Shown: positions 26,299-35,282, counted from the stretch's first letter. The stretch: 53,727 bases of DNA from Eubacteriales bacterium (GCA_030524715.1 JAUNGB010000028.1:1-53727); one strand, 5' to 3'. The notes: generated from the letters alone by a model not told the origin. A program made the numbers and translations.

Positions 26299-27795
26299 TT
26301 ATTTTTCATCCAGCAGCGCAAGGCTCAGCCGGTAATACAGGCGTGTCCGGGAATCGGACAGATCGTTGCCCAGAAGCCTCCGGATCTTTTCCAGACGCTT
26401 TAAAAGACTGCTCCGATGAATAAACATGGCTTCCGCGGTTCTGGTAACACTCATCTCGTTCTGCAGGTAAACGTCCAGCGTTTTCAGATATTCCGTCCCC
26501 TTTTTGCGGTCATGCTCCCGAAGGGCTGTCAGTCCGTCCGAAAACAGGGCTTCTGCCTGCTGCTCCCCGGTACAGGAATACAGCATATAATTCAGAACAT
26601 GATCCTGAAAATAATGCAGCGAGGCTTCCGTCTCCCCTCCCTGCTCTACCGCATAGACGGCCTGGCCGAAATAGTCGTTAAGGCATGCAAAATCAGTAAA
26701 GGAATTGCTGATGCCCCCATAATACCCCATGCGCTGCAGGGATGTTTCAAAGAATTTCAGCGTTTCCGTTTTTTCTTTTTCCTGCAGGCGCAGAAGGCCG
26801 GCGATTTCGTCATGGTGGAGCACCGCATAGATGTTCCGGGGACTGACGGCGCTGATGGACGCATACATATAGTCCTTTGGAAAAGATTTCCCCTTCCGGC
26901 GCTCTTTCAATCGAAAACAGCACCACCGCTCTCCGGGCATCAGCGCAAGCTGCTTTTCCTCTTCCGCAGTCAGCGGGATATGCTCCAGAAGCTTTCTGAG
27001 GGCTATAAGTCCGGCGGAATCCTCCTGTACGCAGCTCCGCAGATATTTAAAGAACGCTTTGTCAAAATATGCGAAAAAGTGATCCATCAAAGGAAAATCC
27101 CCTTCCTTAAAGGAACCGCCTTTATCTTCTCCTATGGAGATGCAGCCGGAAAAGCTTCCGCCCGTATACAGATTAAAGCAGTAATACTGGACGGAATTCC
27201 TCTCAATGGCCGAGAGATACGGAACCGTAATCATGCGTTCCCGATTGCACACCTCTTTGATCATTTCGCTGTACTCCATGGACATGATCTGAGGCTTATC
27301 GTCAATGACAATACTATTGTCCGGCTTTATCTCCGAACGGAAAATCTGCCGCAGCGTGTGGTTCACCACTCCAATATCCCGCCCCAGCCGCTCTGAACCG
27401 AGGGTAAGGATTTTACGGATATCAAAATCCACCTCCTTCTCCAGCTCATCGCGAAGTCTGGCGTCCCAACGGTCAAAGCTGTCATAGATCCTCTGAACCT
27501 CATTAAACAGCTTTAAAACGCTTCCTGCATTCCCCACGGTTAAAAGCTGCACGCCTCCCAGAAGCCATTCGTGAGGAACCCGTGTGCCGACAGCCACAAA
27601 AGCGCAGTTTCTTGGCGGCAGCTCCTTGGGCAGTGTATCCGCCCTGGCAATGTACAGGGTTCCCTCTTCAAAAGTCCCGTCGCCTTCATACAGCAGCGGA
27701 CGGGGACAGACGCAGGAGCCGCCCGCCGGCCCATACCGTCTGGTCTGATAAGCCTCTGGCAGATACTCCTGGATAATATCTAAATTGAGCTGCAT
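26299..27795 (-). CDS. PucR/CdaR-type transcriptional regulator
   Basis: The 498-residue protein has an N-terminal PucR-like ligand/sensor domain, a GAF-like middle part (about 150-260) and a C-terminal PucR helix-turn-helix: MSVTRTAEAMFIHRSSLLKRLEKIRRLLG. AGGAGGAGG precedes the ATG by 4 nt. It is transcribed divergently from the three-gene operon at 28202-31445 and is the obvious candidate regulator of it. Regulators of this family usually activate catabolic operons in response to a small molecule. An inverted 11-bp motif pair in the shared intergenic region may be its binding site. Confidence 0.88.
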   Translation of the reverse strand: MQLNLDIIQEYLPEAYQTRRYGPAGGSCVCPRPLLYEGDGTFEEGTLYIARADTLPKELPPRNCAFVAVGTRVPHEWLLGGVQLLTVGNAGSVLKLFNEVQRIYDSFDRWDARLRDELEKEVDFDIRKILTLGSERLGRDIGVVNHTLRQIFRSEIKPDNSIVIDDKPQIMSMEYSEMIKEVCNRERMITVPYLSAIERNSVQYYCFNLYTGGSFSGCISIGEDKGGSFKEGDFPLMDHFFAYFDKAFFKYLRSCVQEDSAGLIALRKLLEHIPLTAEEEKQLALMPGERWCCFRLKERRKGKSFPKDYMYASISAVSPRNIYAVLHHDEIAGLLRLQEKEKTETLKFFETSLQRMGYYGGISNSFTDFACLNDYFGQAVYAVEQGGETEASLHYFQDHVLNYMLYSCTGEQQAEALFSDGLTALREHDRKKGTEYLKTLDVYLQNEMSVTRTAEAMFIHRSSLLKRLEKIRRLLGNDLSDSRTRLYYRLSLALLDEK

Positions 27796-27812
27796 AAACC
27801 TCCTCCTTTCAT

Positions 27813-27853
27813 GGATTCAAGACTCGCTCGCGAGTCATCCCACATCTGGTATA
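27813..27853. repeat. Composite hairpin repeat upstream of the PucR gene
   Basis: AAGACTCGCTCGCGAGTC forms a hairpin; about 22 nt including it recur at 53601-53622 between tRNA genes. It abuts 22 nt (27832-27853) that exactly match the right arm of the palindromic element at 12089-12110. The repeat is thus built from exchangeable modules. Confidence 0.7.
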
Positions 27854-27854
27854 C

Positions 27855-27972
27855 GACAAAATGTATCCCATTGTATGTTCTTTTTTCCTCGTATATTTCC
27901 TATATCATAGTCCTTTTTTGTGGATTTTGCCAGTAAAAAACAAAATAACCTATTTTTTTCCTACATTTTGTC
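27855..27972. promoter_or_regulatory. Inverted pair of 11-bp motifs, candidate regulator sites
   Basis: GACAAAATGTA (27855-27865) and its exact reverse complement TACATTTTGTC (27962-27972) are 96 bp apart in the 406-bp divergent region between the PucR-type regulator and the three-gene operon. A third weaker match was not found. Paired sites at this distance could bind the regulator with looping. Confidence 0.4.
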
Positions 27973-28106
27973 CACTATATGGAGAAGAAAAGTCTGCTTT
28001 TTGCGGCCTCAATTCTGTCCCCTTCCCCAAATCCTCCGCAAAAATTTCCTGACTACAGTCAACAAAAACAATATTTTTTCACAAAACTTTTCGCATTTAT
28101 GCAGTC

Positions 28107-28135
28107 TGCACAAACAGTAGTCGTTTTGATATAAT
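28107..28135 (+). promoter_or_regulatory. Candidate promoter of the GcvT-like/SDR operon
   Basis: -10 TATAAT (28130-28135) has a weak -35 TGCACA (28107-28112) at 17 nt, as expected for an activator-dependent promoter. The leader to the ATG at 28202 is about 60 nt; SD AAAGGAGC is 8-10 nt before it. Confidence 0.5.
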
Positions 28136-28201
28136 TTTTTCAACAATAATAGCCAAAAACGTTTATTAAAAAACATCTACCACAGAAAGGAGCGATATTT
28201 T

Positions 28202-29434
28202 ATGAGTAAAAAAATTGACCCGCGTATGCCCAGGGAAGTAGGCACAGGCCTTTATCCGGTAAAATCGCCCTGGGACAAAATGATTTCCTACCGCGATGCA
28301 GCCCATTATGTTCAGCGCTATACCAATGTAGTCAGCGCGGCCATCATGCAGGCATTCCGGATTCTGGTTCCCGACTATGTGGAGCGCAGCAAAGCCATGT
28401 GTACCAACGCCTATAACCGCCTGAGCTTTGTCTATGAAAATATTCCCGGTTATCCGGAAATGAACGCGGACCAGCTTCACATGCATCCGTTCATGCGCGG
28501 TAATTTTGTGGGCGGCCTCATTGGGGACGCCGGCGATGAAGACCTTCTGATGTGCGGACGCGTCAATGATTTCGGCACCTACCGCGCAGAAAAAGAGCTG
28601 GACGTCTGTTACTGGGATCTGGTAGGCTCAGAGCTGTGCCGTTCCACTACCCAGTCGCTGCAGGCATGCGCGGACCATGCCGCTATGCTTCGGCCGGAGG
28701 GTCCCCATATCGAATATCATATGGTGGAAGCCAAAGGCTGCGGAGACCGCCATTGCCGTATTGTAGCGGAGTGCCGCAAAAAATTCCCCATGCCTCCCCA
28801 TGAACAGTGGGAATGCTTCGGGCCTGTAAGCACGGAAGATCAGATCAAATTTACAAAAGAAGAGGACTGTGTGGATGAATCCATGATGTTCCGCGAGGAA
28901 TGTGATTACCTCTTCTCTAACGGCACAAATATGGAAAAAGACTGGCGCAGCGCGTATCCTATGGTTACAATGTCCTACGGCGCCACCTACATCCTTCCTA
29001 CCATTGACGATCTGATCCGGGAGGGCAGACTGACAAATGAGCAGGTGGACTATGTTCTGCACTGTGTCTGCGAAGCAGCGGGCAAATCCACCTTTATCGA
29101 CGATTTTTCCAAAGAAGGGCTTCGGGTATGGCTGGGCGCTCCCCACTCCGTCAGCAAGGACGACGGCCGTCTCATGGGCGGTTATCTGGAAATGTTCCTT
29201 CAGAGCCTGCATGCTCCCTATGATGTGGAAGCTTTCAACAACGAAGAATGCATTTATGTGATCGACCGGGCTGCGCTTGCAAACAACATGCCAAAAATGG
29301 TAGACGCCTATCGCTGGTTCTGGTACGGCATGACCAAAAGCCTTGTGAATGCCCAGTGGTCCCTGTGGGAGGAAGATTCCCCGGAAGGAAAGCTGAGAAT
29401 CAGGATTGCCAAGAAGATCGACAAATTCTGCTGA
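28202..29434 (+). CDS. Uncharacterised protein resembling V4R/XylR_N ligand-binding domains
   Basis: The 410-residue soluble protein has no signal peptide. YHMVEAKGCGDRHCRIVAE (about residues 175-193) closely resembles the E-x-G-x-G-x-x-x-C-R-x-V zinc-associated motif of the V4R domain found in phenol and toluene sensors such as DmpR, XylR and MopR, but no AAA or DNA-binding domain follows. The C-terminal half has FLQSLHAPYDVEAFNNEECIYVI, which aligns loosely with the first half and suggests an internal duplication. Cysteines are frequent (about 14). It is the first gene of an operon with a GcvT-like folate enzyme and an SDR. It could bind an aromatic or C1-carrying substrate, or act enzymatically; the function is not established. 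Confidence 0.7.
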   Translation: MSKKIDPRMPREVGTGLYPVKSPWDKMISYRDAAHYVQRYTNVVSAAIMQAFRILVPDYVERSKAMCTNAYNRLSFVYENIPGYPEMNADQLHMHPFMRGNFVGGLIGDAGDEDLLMCGRVNDFGTYRAEKELDVCYWDLVGSELCRSTTQSLQACADHAAMLRPEGPHIEYHMVEAKGCGDRHCRIVAECRKKFPMPPHEQWECFGPVSTEDQIKFTKEEDCVDESMMFREECDYLFSNGTNMEKDWRSAYPMVTMSYGATYILPTIDDLIREGRLTNEQVDYVLHCVCEAAGKSTFIDDFSKEGLRVWLGAPHSVSKDDGRLMGGYLEMFLQSLHAPYDVEAFNNEECIYVIDRAALANNMPKMVDAYRWFWYGMTKSLVNAQWSLWEEDSPEGKLRIRIAKKIDKFC

Positions 29435-29475
29435 TACGGGTCTTGAACCGCAGCATGCAAAGGAGGTATATATAC

Positions 29476-30513
29476 ATGAATTATCCATATCCCGTAATGT
29501 ACAAAAATGTTTATAAATATGACGAGATGAAACGTGCCGAGCATATGGCAGTCCGCAATACCGTGGGATGGTATCTCTGGACCCATCAGCTTGTGGAAGT
29601 GACCGGAGCTGACTGTGTGGAATTTCTGGAAAAAATCTTCCCGAAAAATATCGGCAGCCTGAAGGTGGGGCGCGAGCGCTATACCACCATGCTGGACGAA
29701 AAGGGAGAAATTATCGACGATGTGGTTGTTTTCCGCATGGATGAGAAAAAATTCTGGGTTTCCACTCTATTCCGCGCCGATATGTTCGTTTGGTTTCAGA
29801 CTCATAAAGGAGCCTGCGACGTAGCCTGGGTCGATGTTACTCCCCAATGGGAAATGTACGCCGTACAGGGGCCGAAATCTCAGGAAATGGTCAACGCGCT
29901 TACCGCCGCGCCGGTAGATGACCAGAAATTCTTTGAAATCAGGGCAAATGAGATCGACGGTATTTCTGTTTACGTAAACCGCGCGGGCTATACCGGCGAA
30001 AAGCTTGGCTATGAGCTTTATTTTCCAAAGGCTGAGGCTCCCGCCATGGAGAAAAAGCTGCGCGATTTGGCGGAATCCTTTGGCGGCAGGGAGGTTACGG
30101 AATTTCAGGTAATGGCCTGGACGCTTCCCTGTGAGGCAGGCTTTTTCTATATGCGCGACCTGCGCCATACAAATCCCTACGAGGTCGGCCTTGAAGGCGG
30201 CATCAACTGGGACAAGGATTTCATCGGCAAAGAGGCTCTTGCAAAAATCCGCGACGAAGGCGCTTCCCGCGAGGTTGTGGGCTTTACCGTAGCAGATGCG
30301 GACATCCATATCAAGGGACGGAACATGGGCAATGAAGGGGAATTTGTCTACAAGGACGGAGAATATGTGGGCCGCTGCATGAAGATCACCTACAGCTATG
30401 TGAATGAAACAAATAACGGCGCCATTATCTGCCGGAAGGACTCTTTAAAGCCCGGCGACAAAGTAACCATGCACGGCCATGAGGCTGTGATCTGCGCGCC
30501 GAAGTTTATCTGA
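29476..30513 (+). CDS. GcvT-like tetrahydrofolate-dependent methyl/aminomethyltransferase (demethylase-like)
   Basis: The 345-residue protein has the GcvT/DmdA/LigM superfamily fold. LEKIFPKNIGSLKVGRERYTTMLDEKGEIIDDVVVF is the typical N-terminal folate-site stretch (two segments: residues about 48-60 and 65-85). The core has YAVQGPKSQEMV and NRAGYTGEKLGYELYFP, and the C-terminal barrel has LEGGINWDKDFIGKEAL. The ATG at 29476 has AGGAGG 9 nt upstream; the frame is open further upstream only by chance. No gcvP/gcvH genes are nearby, so a glycine cleavage role is unlikely. Demethylation of an O-, N- or S-methyl substrate onto tetrahydrofolate, as in LigM or DmdA, fits better, but the substrate is unknown. 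Confidence 0.85.
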   Translation: MNYPYPVMYKNVYKYDEMKRAEHMAVRNTVGWYLWTHQLVEVTGADCVEFLEKIFPKNIGSLKVGRERYTTMLDEKGEIIDDVVVFRMDEKKFWVSTLFRADMFVWFQTHKGACDVAWVDVTPQWEMYAVQGPKSQEMVNALTAAPVDDQKFFEIRANEIDGISVYVNRAGYTGEKLGYELYFPKAEAPAMEKKLRDLAESFGGREVTEFQVMAWTLPCEAGFFYMRDLRHTNPYEVGLEGGINWDKDFIGKEALAKIRDEGASREVVGFTVADADIHIKGRNMGNEGEFVYKDGEYVGRCMKITYSYVNETNNGAIICRKDSLKPGDKVTMHGHEAVICAPKFI

Positions 30514-30533
30514 CTGATATAGGAGGAATGAGA

Positions 30534-31445
30534 ATGGATTATGATCCCAAGGCTATGGCCGCCGCATTAATGCGCGGCTACATCACAGACACTCCTTCAC
30601 TGGAGGAAATGATTTATGTAAAAGAAAAGGTTGCCATTGTCACAGGCGGAACCTCCGGACTGGGCTTCTGTACCGCACAGAGACTGCTGCAGGGCGGCGC
30701 GAAGGTGGTCATCTCCGGCTCCACAGACGAGAAAGGAGCTTCTGCCATCGCTCTTTTAAAGGAAGCAGGCTATGAGAACGTAACCTTCTGCAAGGCAGAT
30801 CTGCGCAGCGAGGAGCAGGTGAAGGCAATGGTTCAGTTTACAGCGGAAACCTACGGCTCGGTGGACATTCTGGTCACCTCAGGCGGTGCCTGGAGCTTTG
30901 CCCACATCTACGACCTTCCGGAAGAGGAATTTATGAAGACCGTTGACATTAATCTTGCCGGGGCTTACCGCTGTGCCAAGTATGTGAGCAAATATATGGT
31001 AGACAACGGCGTAAAAGGAAAAATTGTGCTGGTTTCCTCCAATGTGGCCTATCTGCCCCAGCCGGTATTCGGCGGCTATGCACACTATGCAGCATCCAAG
31101 GGCGGCGTCATTTCCATGACCTACGAGATTGCCAAGGAACTGAAGCGTTTCGGCATTATGGTAAATTCCGTCGCGCCGGGCGGCATGATGACCCCGGGCG
31201 GTCTCACCAATGGCCCCGTGCGCACTCTGCCCCCGGAAAAGCAGATGGAAATGGGCAAGGAATTAATGGTGGAAAAAATGGACAACGTTCCCACCGCCGA
31301 CTCAGTAGCCATGGTCATCTACGGCATGTGCACCCGCATGGCGGACGGAATTACGGGAGAATGTATTGTTGCCGACAGCGGCATGATGCGCAATATCGTG
31401 TCCTACCAGCCTGCTATTGAGCAGTATCCTCCCGCCGAATCCTGA
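30534..31445 (+). CDS. Short-chain dehydrogenase/reductase (SDR)
   Basis: The 303-residue classical SDR has the Rossmann glycine motif TGGTSGLG near residue 40, the SSNVAYL serine, and the catalytic pair in YAASKGG (Tyr and Lys four residues apart). PGGMMTPGG is typical of the cofactor-proximal loop. Its N-terminal 30 residues (MDYDPKAMAAALMRGYITDTP) precede the Rossmann fold. AGGAGG at 30521-30526 sits 7 nt before this ATG; the ATG at 30528 is too close to it. The gene follows the GcvT-like gene by 20 nt. It probably oxidises or reduces the alcohol/carbonyl of the same substrate or product. Confidence 0.92.
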   Translation: MDYDPKAMAAALMRGYITDTPSLEEMIYVKEKVAIVTGGTSGLGFCTAQRLLQGGAKVVISGSTDEKGASAIALLKEAGYENVTFCKADLRSEEQVKAMVQFTAETYGSVDILVTSGGAWSFAHIYDLPEEEFMKTVDINLAGAYRCAKYVSKYMVDNGVKGKIVLVSSNVAYLPQPVFGGYAHYAASKGGVISMTYEIAKELKRFGIMVNSVAPGGMMTPGGLTNGPVRTLPPEKQMEMGKELMVEKMDNVPTADSVAMVIYGMCTRMADGITGECIVADSGMMRNIVSYQPAIEQYPPAES

Positions 31446-31497
31446 TAGCAGCATATGACAGTAACAGACAATTTATTGACAATTTATATGACAGTAA

Positions 31498-31530
31498 CAA
31501 AGCCTCCGGTTTCAATCGGAGGCTTGTTTT
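31498..31530. terminator. Intrinsic terminator between the SDR gene and lon
   Basis: GCCTCCG and CGGAGGC form a stem with an 8-nt loop, extended by flanking CAA/TTG and followed by TTTTT on the plus strand. It ends the plus-strand operon and may also stop lon, which converges on it. A short direct repeat (TATGACAGTAACA) precedes it at about 31455 and 31488. Confidence 0.82.
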
Positions 31531-31575
31531 TGCCGACATTTTACTATATTAACCTCTGTAATCCTGCCTATGTGT

Positions 31576-33846
31576 TTAAATGATGCCTGTTTTCTTCAGT
31601 ACCTCATCCACCCAATGAACCGGGATGATCTCCAGCTTATCCTTTATCTCATCCGCCAGTTCTTCCAAATCTTCCAGATTCTCCTTGGGAATAAATACTG
31701 TGGAAACTCCCGCTCTCACTGCAGCCATCAGCTTCTCCTGCAGCCCGCCGATGGGCATCACTCCGCCGCGCAGCGACACTTCTCCCGTCATGGCAATTTT
31801 CGGGCTGACAGCCCTTCCGGTCACCAGCGACGCAAGGGCCGTAGACAGGGTAATTCCCGCGGAAGGGCCGTCCTTTGGAACGGCTCCTGCCGGTACATGT
31901 ACATGCAGGTCGTTCTTTTCAAACAATTCCGCTTTACCCGGGAACATACTCTTTACAAGGCTCACCGCAATCTGTACGGATTCCTTCATGACGTCTCCCA
32001 ACTGTCCTGTTATAATCACATTTCCGCTTCCCTTTGTAAACAGCGCTTCAATAAATAAAATGTCGCCTCCTGCCTGCGTCCAGGCAAGCCCGGTCACGAT
32101 TCCCGGCTTTTTCTCTCCTGAAACACGGTCATGGGGAACAGGCTTCTGATCCAGAAACTCCTTCAGTTTTTTAACGCTGACAGAAAGGGATTTCTGCTCG
32201 CCCTTTACGATCTTCACCGCGGCTGCCCTGCACACAGTATCCAATATCTTTTTCAGCCCTCTGACGCCGGCCTCCATCGTATAGTCCGAAATGATACAAC
32301 GGAGCGCTTTGTCCGTCACCTTCAGATCAGAAGCTTTCAGTCCCATACTGTCCATTGCTTTCGGGAGCAGATGGCGTTTCGCGATCTGGAACTTTTCGGA
32401 TTCTGTATATCCCTGGAAAGAAATCATTTCCATACGGTTCAGAAGCGGTTCAGGAATGGTGTCCACCGAGTTTGCCGTACAGATAAACAGAACATCGGAT
32501 AAATCATAGGGCACGTTCATATAGTGATCCGTAAACGTGGAATTCTGTTCCGGATCCAGCACCTCCAAAAGCGCGCTGGAAGGATCTCCGCTGTAATCAT
32601 GGGAAAGCTTATCCACCTCGTCCAGTACTACTACGGGATTGGATACGCCGCTCCGCCTGATGCCGTCCATGATCCTTCCGGGCATCGCGCCCACATAAGT
32701 ACGCCTGTGCCCGCGGATTTCCGCCTCATCCCTGACGCCGCCCAGGCTGACCCGAACATATTTCCGTTTCAAAGCCTTTGCAATGCTCTGCCCGATACTG
32801 GTCTTGCCGGTTCCCGGCGCTCCCACAAACAGCAGGATCGATCCTGACTGCTTTTTATTCAGGGCCATCACCGCAATCTGCTGAATGATCCTTTCTTTTA
32901 CCTTTTTCAGGCCGAAATGATCCTCATTCAGGATTTGTTCGGCCTCCTTCAGATCGATCTCCGCAGGCTCGGCCTTTTCCCAGCAAAGTCCTGTTACAAA
33001 ATCCAGATAGTCATAGAGCATCCCGTATTCATGGCCATTCTTCCCTTCCTGCTTCATCCGGTTCAGAATCTTTTCCGCTTCCGCCCTGGCGGTTTCGTTC
33101 ATATGGGAGTTTTGGATCTTCTGCTCAAATTTACGGATATCGGAAACATTTTCCGGATGCATTTCATCAAGCTGCCGCTGAAGGATCTCAATCTGTTTTT
33201 TGATCGCCTCTTCTCTGTATAGCTGCTCGTGAGATTCCGCCTGCTCCTTGCGGACCTCGCTTCCCACCTTTCCCATTTCGATAAATTCATACATTGCCTT
33301 TTCCATGAGTTCCGTCCGCTCTGCAGTGCTGTCTGTCTCAATAATGGCATATTTTTCTTTATTAGAGATATTCAGATAATTGGACAGTGCGGCAACCATA
33401 TCCGAAAGGCTTTTCCACTGCAGAATATAATTCCGAACCACAGGCCCCCATTGAAAGCCCTGGGTAAACTGGAGCAAAGCCCCCTGCACAGCTTCATATC
33501 GTTCTTTCTGTTCCTTTTCATCCAGATCCTCCACATCCTGACGTTTTGCCGCGGTCGCCAGGATCTCCTTCTCTGTGATCTCCACCGACTCCACATCCAT
33601 ACGGCTGTTCACACGGATCCCCACGTTTCCATCTTTGTCAATATTCTCAATAATTCCGGCGGCTCCTACAGGATAAAAATCCTCCGCTTTTATTTCGTCC
33701 CTTTCCTTATCTTCTTTCAGCATAAGAAACATCACTTCTTCACCGATCACAGCTTCCTTTTTTGCGATCTCTGTGAAATATTCCTTATGGAAATAGAAGA
33801 TAACGCCGGGTAAAACAATTAAATCGTGAAATGGCACTACTACCAT
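31576..33846 (-). CDS. lon: ATP-dependent protease Lon
   Basis: The protein has about 756 residues: an N-terminal substrate-binding LON domain (1-190), a coiled coil (about 200-280), an AAA+ module with Walker A GAPGTGKTSIGQ and Walker B VVVLDEVDK, and the Ser/Lys protease domain with PKDGPSAGITL (catalytic Ser) and GGLQEKLMAA (catalytic Lys). I set the start at the ATG at 33846 (MVVVPFHDLIVLPG), which has GGGAGG about 7 nt upstream. The longer frame to 33882 would run into the CIRCE operator. Lon degrades misfolded and regulatory proteins. The CIRCE element indicates HrcA repression with heat induction, together with chaperone genes. Confidence 0.95.
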   Translation of the reverse strand: MVVVPFHDLIVLPGVIFYFHKEYFTEIAKKEAVIGEEVMFLMLKEDKERDEIKAEDFYPVGAAGIIENIDKDGNVGIRVNSRMDVESVEITEKEILATAAKRQDVEDLDEKEQKERYEAVQGALLQFTQGFQWGPVVRNYILQWKSLSDMVAALSNYLNISNKEKYAIIETDSTAERTELMEKAMYEFIEMGKVGSEVRKEQAESHEQLYREEAIKKQIEILQRQLDEMHPENVSDIRKFEQKIQNSHMNETARAEAEKILNRMKQEGKNGHEYGMLYDYLDFVTGLCWEKAEPAEIDLKEAEQILNEDHFGLKKVKERIIQQIAVMALNKKQSGSILLFVGAPGTGKTSIGQSIAKALKRKYVRVSLGGVRDEAEIRGHRRTYVGAMPGRIMDGIRRSGVSNPVVVLDEVDKLSHDYSGDPSSALLEVLDPEQNSTFTDHYMNVPYDLSDVLFICTANSVDTIPEPLLNRMEMISFQGYTESEKFQIAKRHLLPKAMDSMGLKASDLKVTDKALRCIISDYTMEAGVRGLKKILDTVCRAAAVKIVKGEQKSLSVSVKKLKEFLDQKPVPHDRVSGEKKPGIVTGLAWTQAGGDILFIEALFTKGSGNVIITGQLGDVMKESVQIAVSLVKSMFPGKAELFEKNDLHVHVPAGAVPKDGPSAGITLSTALASLVTGRAVSPKIAMTGEVSLRGGVMPIGGLQEKLMAAVRAGVSTVFIPKENLEDLEELADEIKDKLEIIPVHWVDEVLKKTGII

Positions 33847-33865
33847 AAACCATCCTCCCATTTTA

Positions 33866-33892
33866 TCAGCACTCATTAGCATTGAGTGCTAA
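33866..33892. promoter_or_regulatory. CIRCE element (HrcA operator) upstream of lon
   Basis: TCAGCACTC (33866-33874), a 9-nt spacer and GAGTGCTAA (33884-33892) match the CIRCE consensus TTAGCACTC-N9-GAGTGCTAA with one mismatch. It lies about 20 nt upstream of the lon start codon, inside the 5' untranslated region, where HrcA would block transcription. Confidence 0.95.
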
Positions 33893-34005
33893 TCCATCTG
33901 TAAAAAAAATATGCTTCTTAATTATGAAGCAGACGACAAGTTTCCTCAAATTTCCATGTAGGTTTTTATTCCCGCGGCTTATAGGCTACGGGAAGCTTTT
34001 TTCTT

Positions 34006-34033
34006 ATTATAATACAAATTTCCGCAATGTCAA
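34006..34033 (-). promoter_or_regulatory. Sigma-A promoter upstream of lon
   Basis: Minus-strand -35 TTGACA (34028-34033, perfect), a 16-nt spacer and -10 TATAAT (34006-34011, perfect). The start near 34000 gives a leader of about 150 nt that contains the CIRCE operator. Confidence 0.72.
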
Positions 34034-34034
34034 T

Positions 34035-34260
34035 CTTTTTATTACTGTTCGCTCCCAATCCTATAAGCCATTTATGATAATCTCTCTTTTTATTACTGTT
34101 CACTCCTGGAGTGTGTTTGAAAATTCATTCCCGCAATCTGCATCCCCCACTTTGCGGTCTATTTGTCCCAAATTCGGTCAGCGGTCTTCGTTTCACTACG
34201 GTCGGCGCTTAACACTCGTCCACCGGACGAGCAGCGCCCCGCTACGCCTCCCTTATTTGA
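34035..34260. repeat. Repeat-rich gap between dnaJ-like gene and lon
   Basis: This gap holds no gene. Twenty-one-nt direct repeats with one mismatch lie at 34035-34055 and 34086-34106. A copy of the left end of the MITE-like element of 40251 lies at 34113-34155. A strong hairpin spans 34204-34238 (GGCGC...GCGCC enclosing CTCGTCC-ACC-GGACGAG), which may act as terminator for the DnaJ-like gene, although no T-run follows. Confidence 0.6.
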
Positions 34261-34281
34261 ACCAAATATCCCACAAGTTCT

Positions 34282-35253
34282 TCAGGCATAAGATCTGCTG
34301 CCGGCATTCTGATACTCATAAAGCTTTTTCTTTGCTTCCGGGGTAAGGCTCCTTGGAACCTGTATCTGTACGATCACATATTGGTCGCCGTATACGGATT
34401 TGTTTTTCATGGAGACAACGCCTTTTCCTTTCAGCCTGATCTTGCTTCCGCACTGGGTTCCTTCCTTTATCCGGCATATTACGTCTCCGTAAAAGGTATG
34501 GATACAGACCTCGCCGCCCAGAACTGCCGTTGTATACGGAATAAAGACTGTTGAGTAGATATCCAGGCCTTTCCTCTCATATCCCGGTTTCTCTGCCACC
34601 ACAGTCTTCAAATACAGATCGCCTCTTTCGCCTCCCGAGATTCCGGGCTCTCCCTTTCCTTTCAGGCGTATTCTGCTTCCTGTATCCACTCCGGCAGGAA
34701 TATGCACCTGAATGGACTGTGTGCTGCCATTTGAGGAATTCCTTAAAGAAAACGTTTTATCACAGCCCAATACAGCCTCATCAAAGGTCACGGATATCTC
34801 TGCCTCCACATCCCGGCCCTTCGCAGAATAGTTACCCTGAGCCTTCCTTCCATAGGCGCCGTTAAACCGGCCGCCCGTTCCGAACAGATCTCCGAATATA
34901 TCTCCGAAAAAATCTTCCTCATTACCTGTATGAAAATCACCTGTATGAAAATGAAAATCTGCTTTGTTTCCGCCGTGGAACGCAGATTGGTACTGTCTTT
35001 GCATGTTTTCCTCAGAAAATCCCGGTTCAAATGCCATAAAGCCGTATTTGTCATACAGCCTTCGTTTTTCTTCGTCTCCTAATATTTCGTAGGCTTCATT
35101 CACTTCTTTAAATTTCTTCTCCGCCGACGGGTTACCGACATTGGTGTCGGGATGATATTTTTTCGCCAGCTTCCGGTAGGCTTTTTTAATTTCAGCCGCA
35201 TCCGCTTTTTTATCAACGCCTAATACTTCATAACAATCCCGCTTCCCTGTCAT
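34282..35253 (-). CDS. DnaJ-family co-chaperone lacking the zinc finger (CbpA-like)
   Basis: The 323-residue protein has a J-domain at residues 1-70 with the HPD motif in KKYHPDTN, a Gly/Phe-rich linker (about 75-130: [25 protein letters not shown]) and a DnaJ C-terminal substrate-binding region ([40 protein letters not shown]). No CxxCxGxG repeats are present, so this is a type II J-protein like CbpA, not the main DnaJ. It stimulates DnaK ATPase and delivers substrates. AGGAGG is 7 nt before the ATG. Its own promoter lies at 35283-35311; no CIRCE is visible there, unlike at lon just downstream. Confidence 0.92.
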   Translation of the reverse strand: MTGKRDCYEVLGVDKKADAAEIKKAYRKLAKKYHPDTNVGNPSAEKKFKEVNEAYEILGDEEKRRLYDKYGFMAFEPGFSEENMQRQYQSAFHGGNKADFHFHTGDFHTGNEEDFFGDIFGDLFGTGGRFNGAYGRKAQGNYSAKGRDVEAEISVTFDEAVLGCDKTFSLRNSSNGSTQSIQVHIPAGVDTGSRIRLKGKGEPGISGGERGDLYLKTVVAEKPGYERKGLDIYSTVFIPYTTAVLGGEVCIHTFYGDVICRIKEGTQCGSKIRLKGKGVVSMKNKSVYGDQYVIVQIQVPRSLTPEAKKKLYEYQNAGSRSYA

Positions 35254-35282
35254 AGAAACACCTCCTTTTGTGTTCTACTTGT

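Noticed and set aside
29248-29475. Upstream extension of the GcvT-like frame
   Set aside because: It overlaps the end of the preceding gene in another frame. AGGAGG and the ATG at 29476 give the family-typical start.
29476-30513. Glycine cleavage T-protein assignment
   Set aside because: No gcvH, gcvPA or gcvPB genes are nearby and the neighbours (V4R-like, SDR) do not fit glycine cleavage.
33847-33882. Longer lon start at 33882
   Set aside because: It would place the CIRCE operator inside the coding start; the ATG at 33846 has a proper SD and a LON-domain N-terminus.
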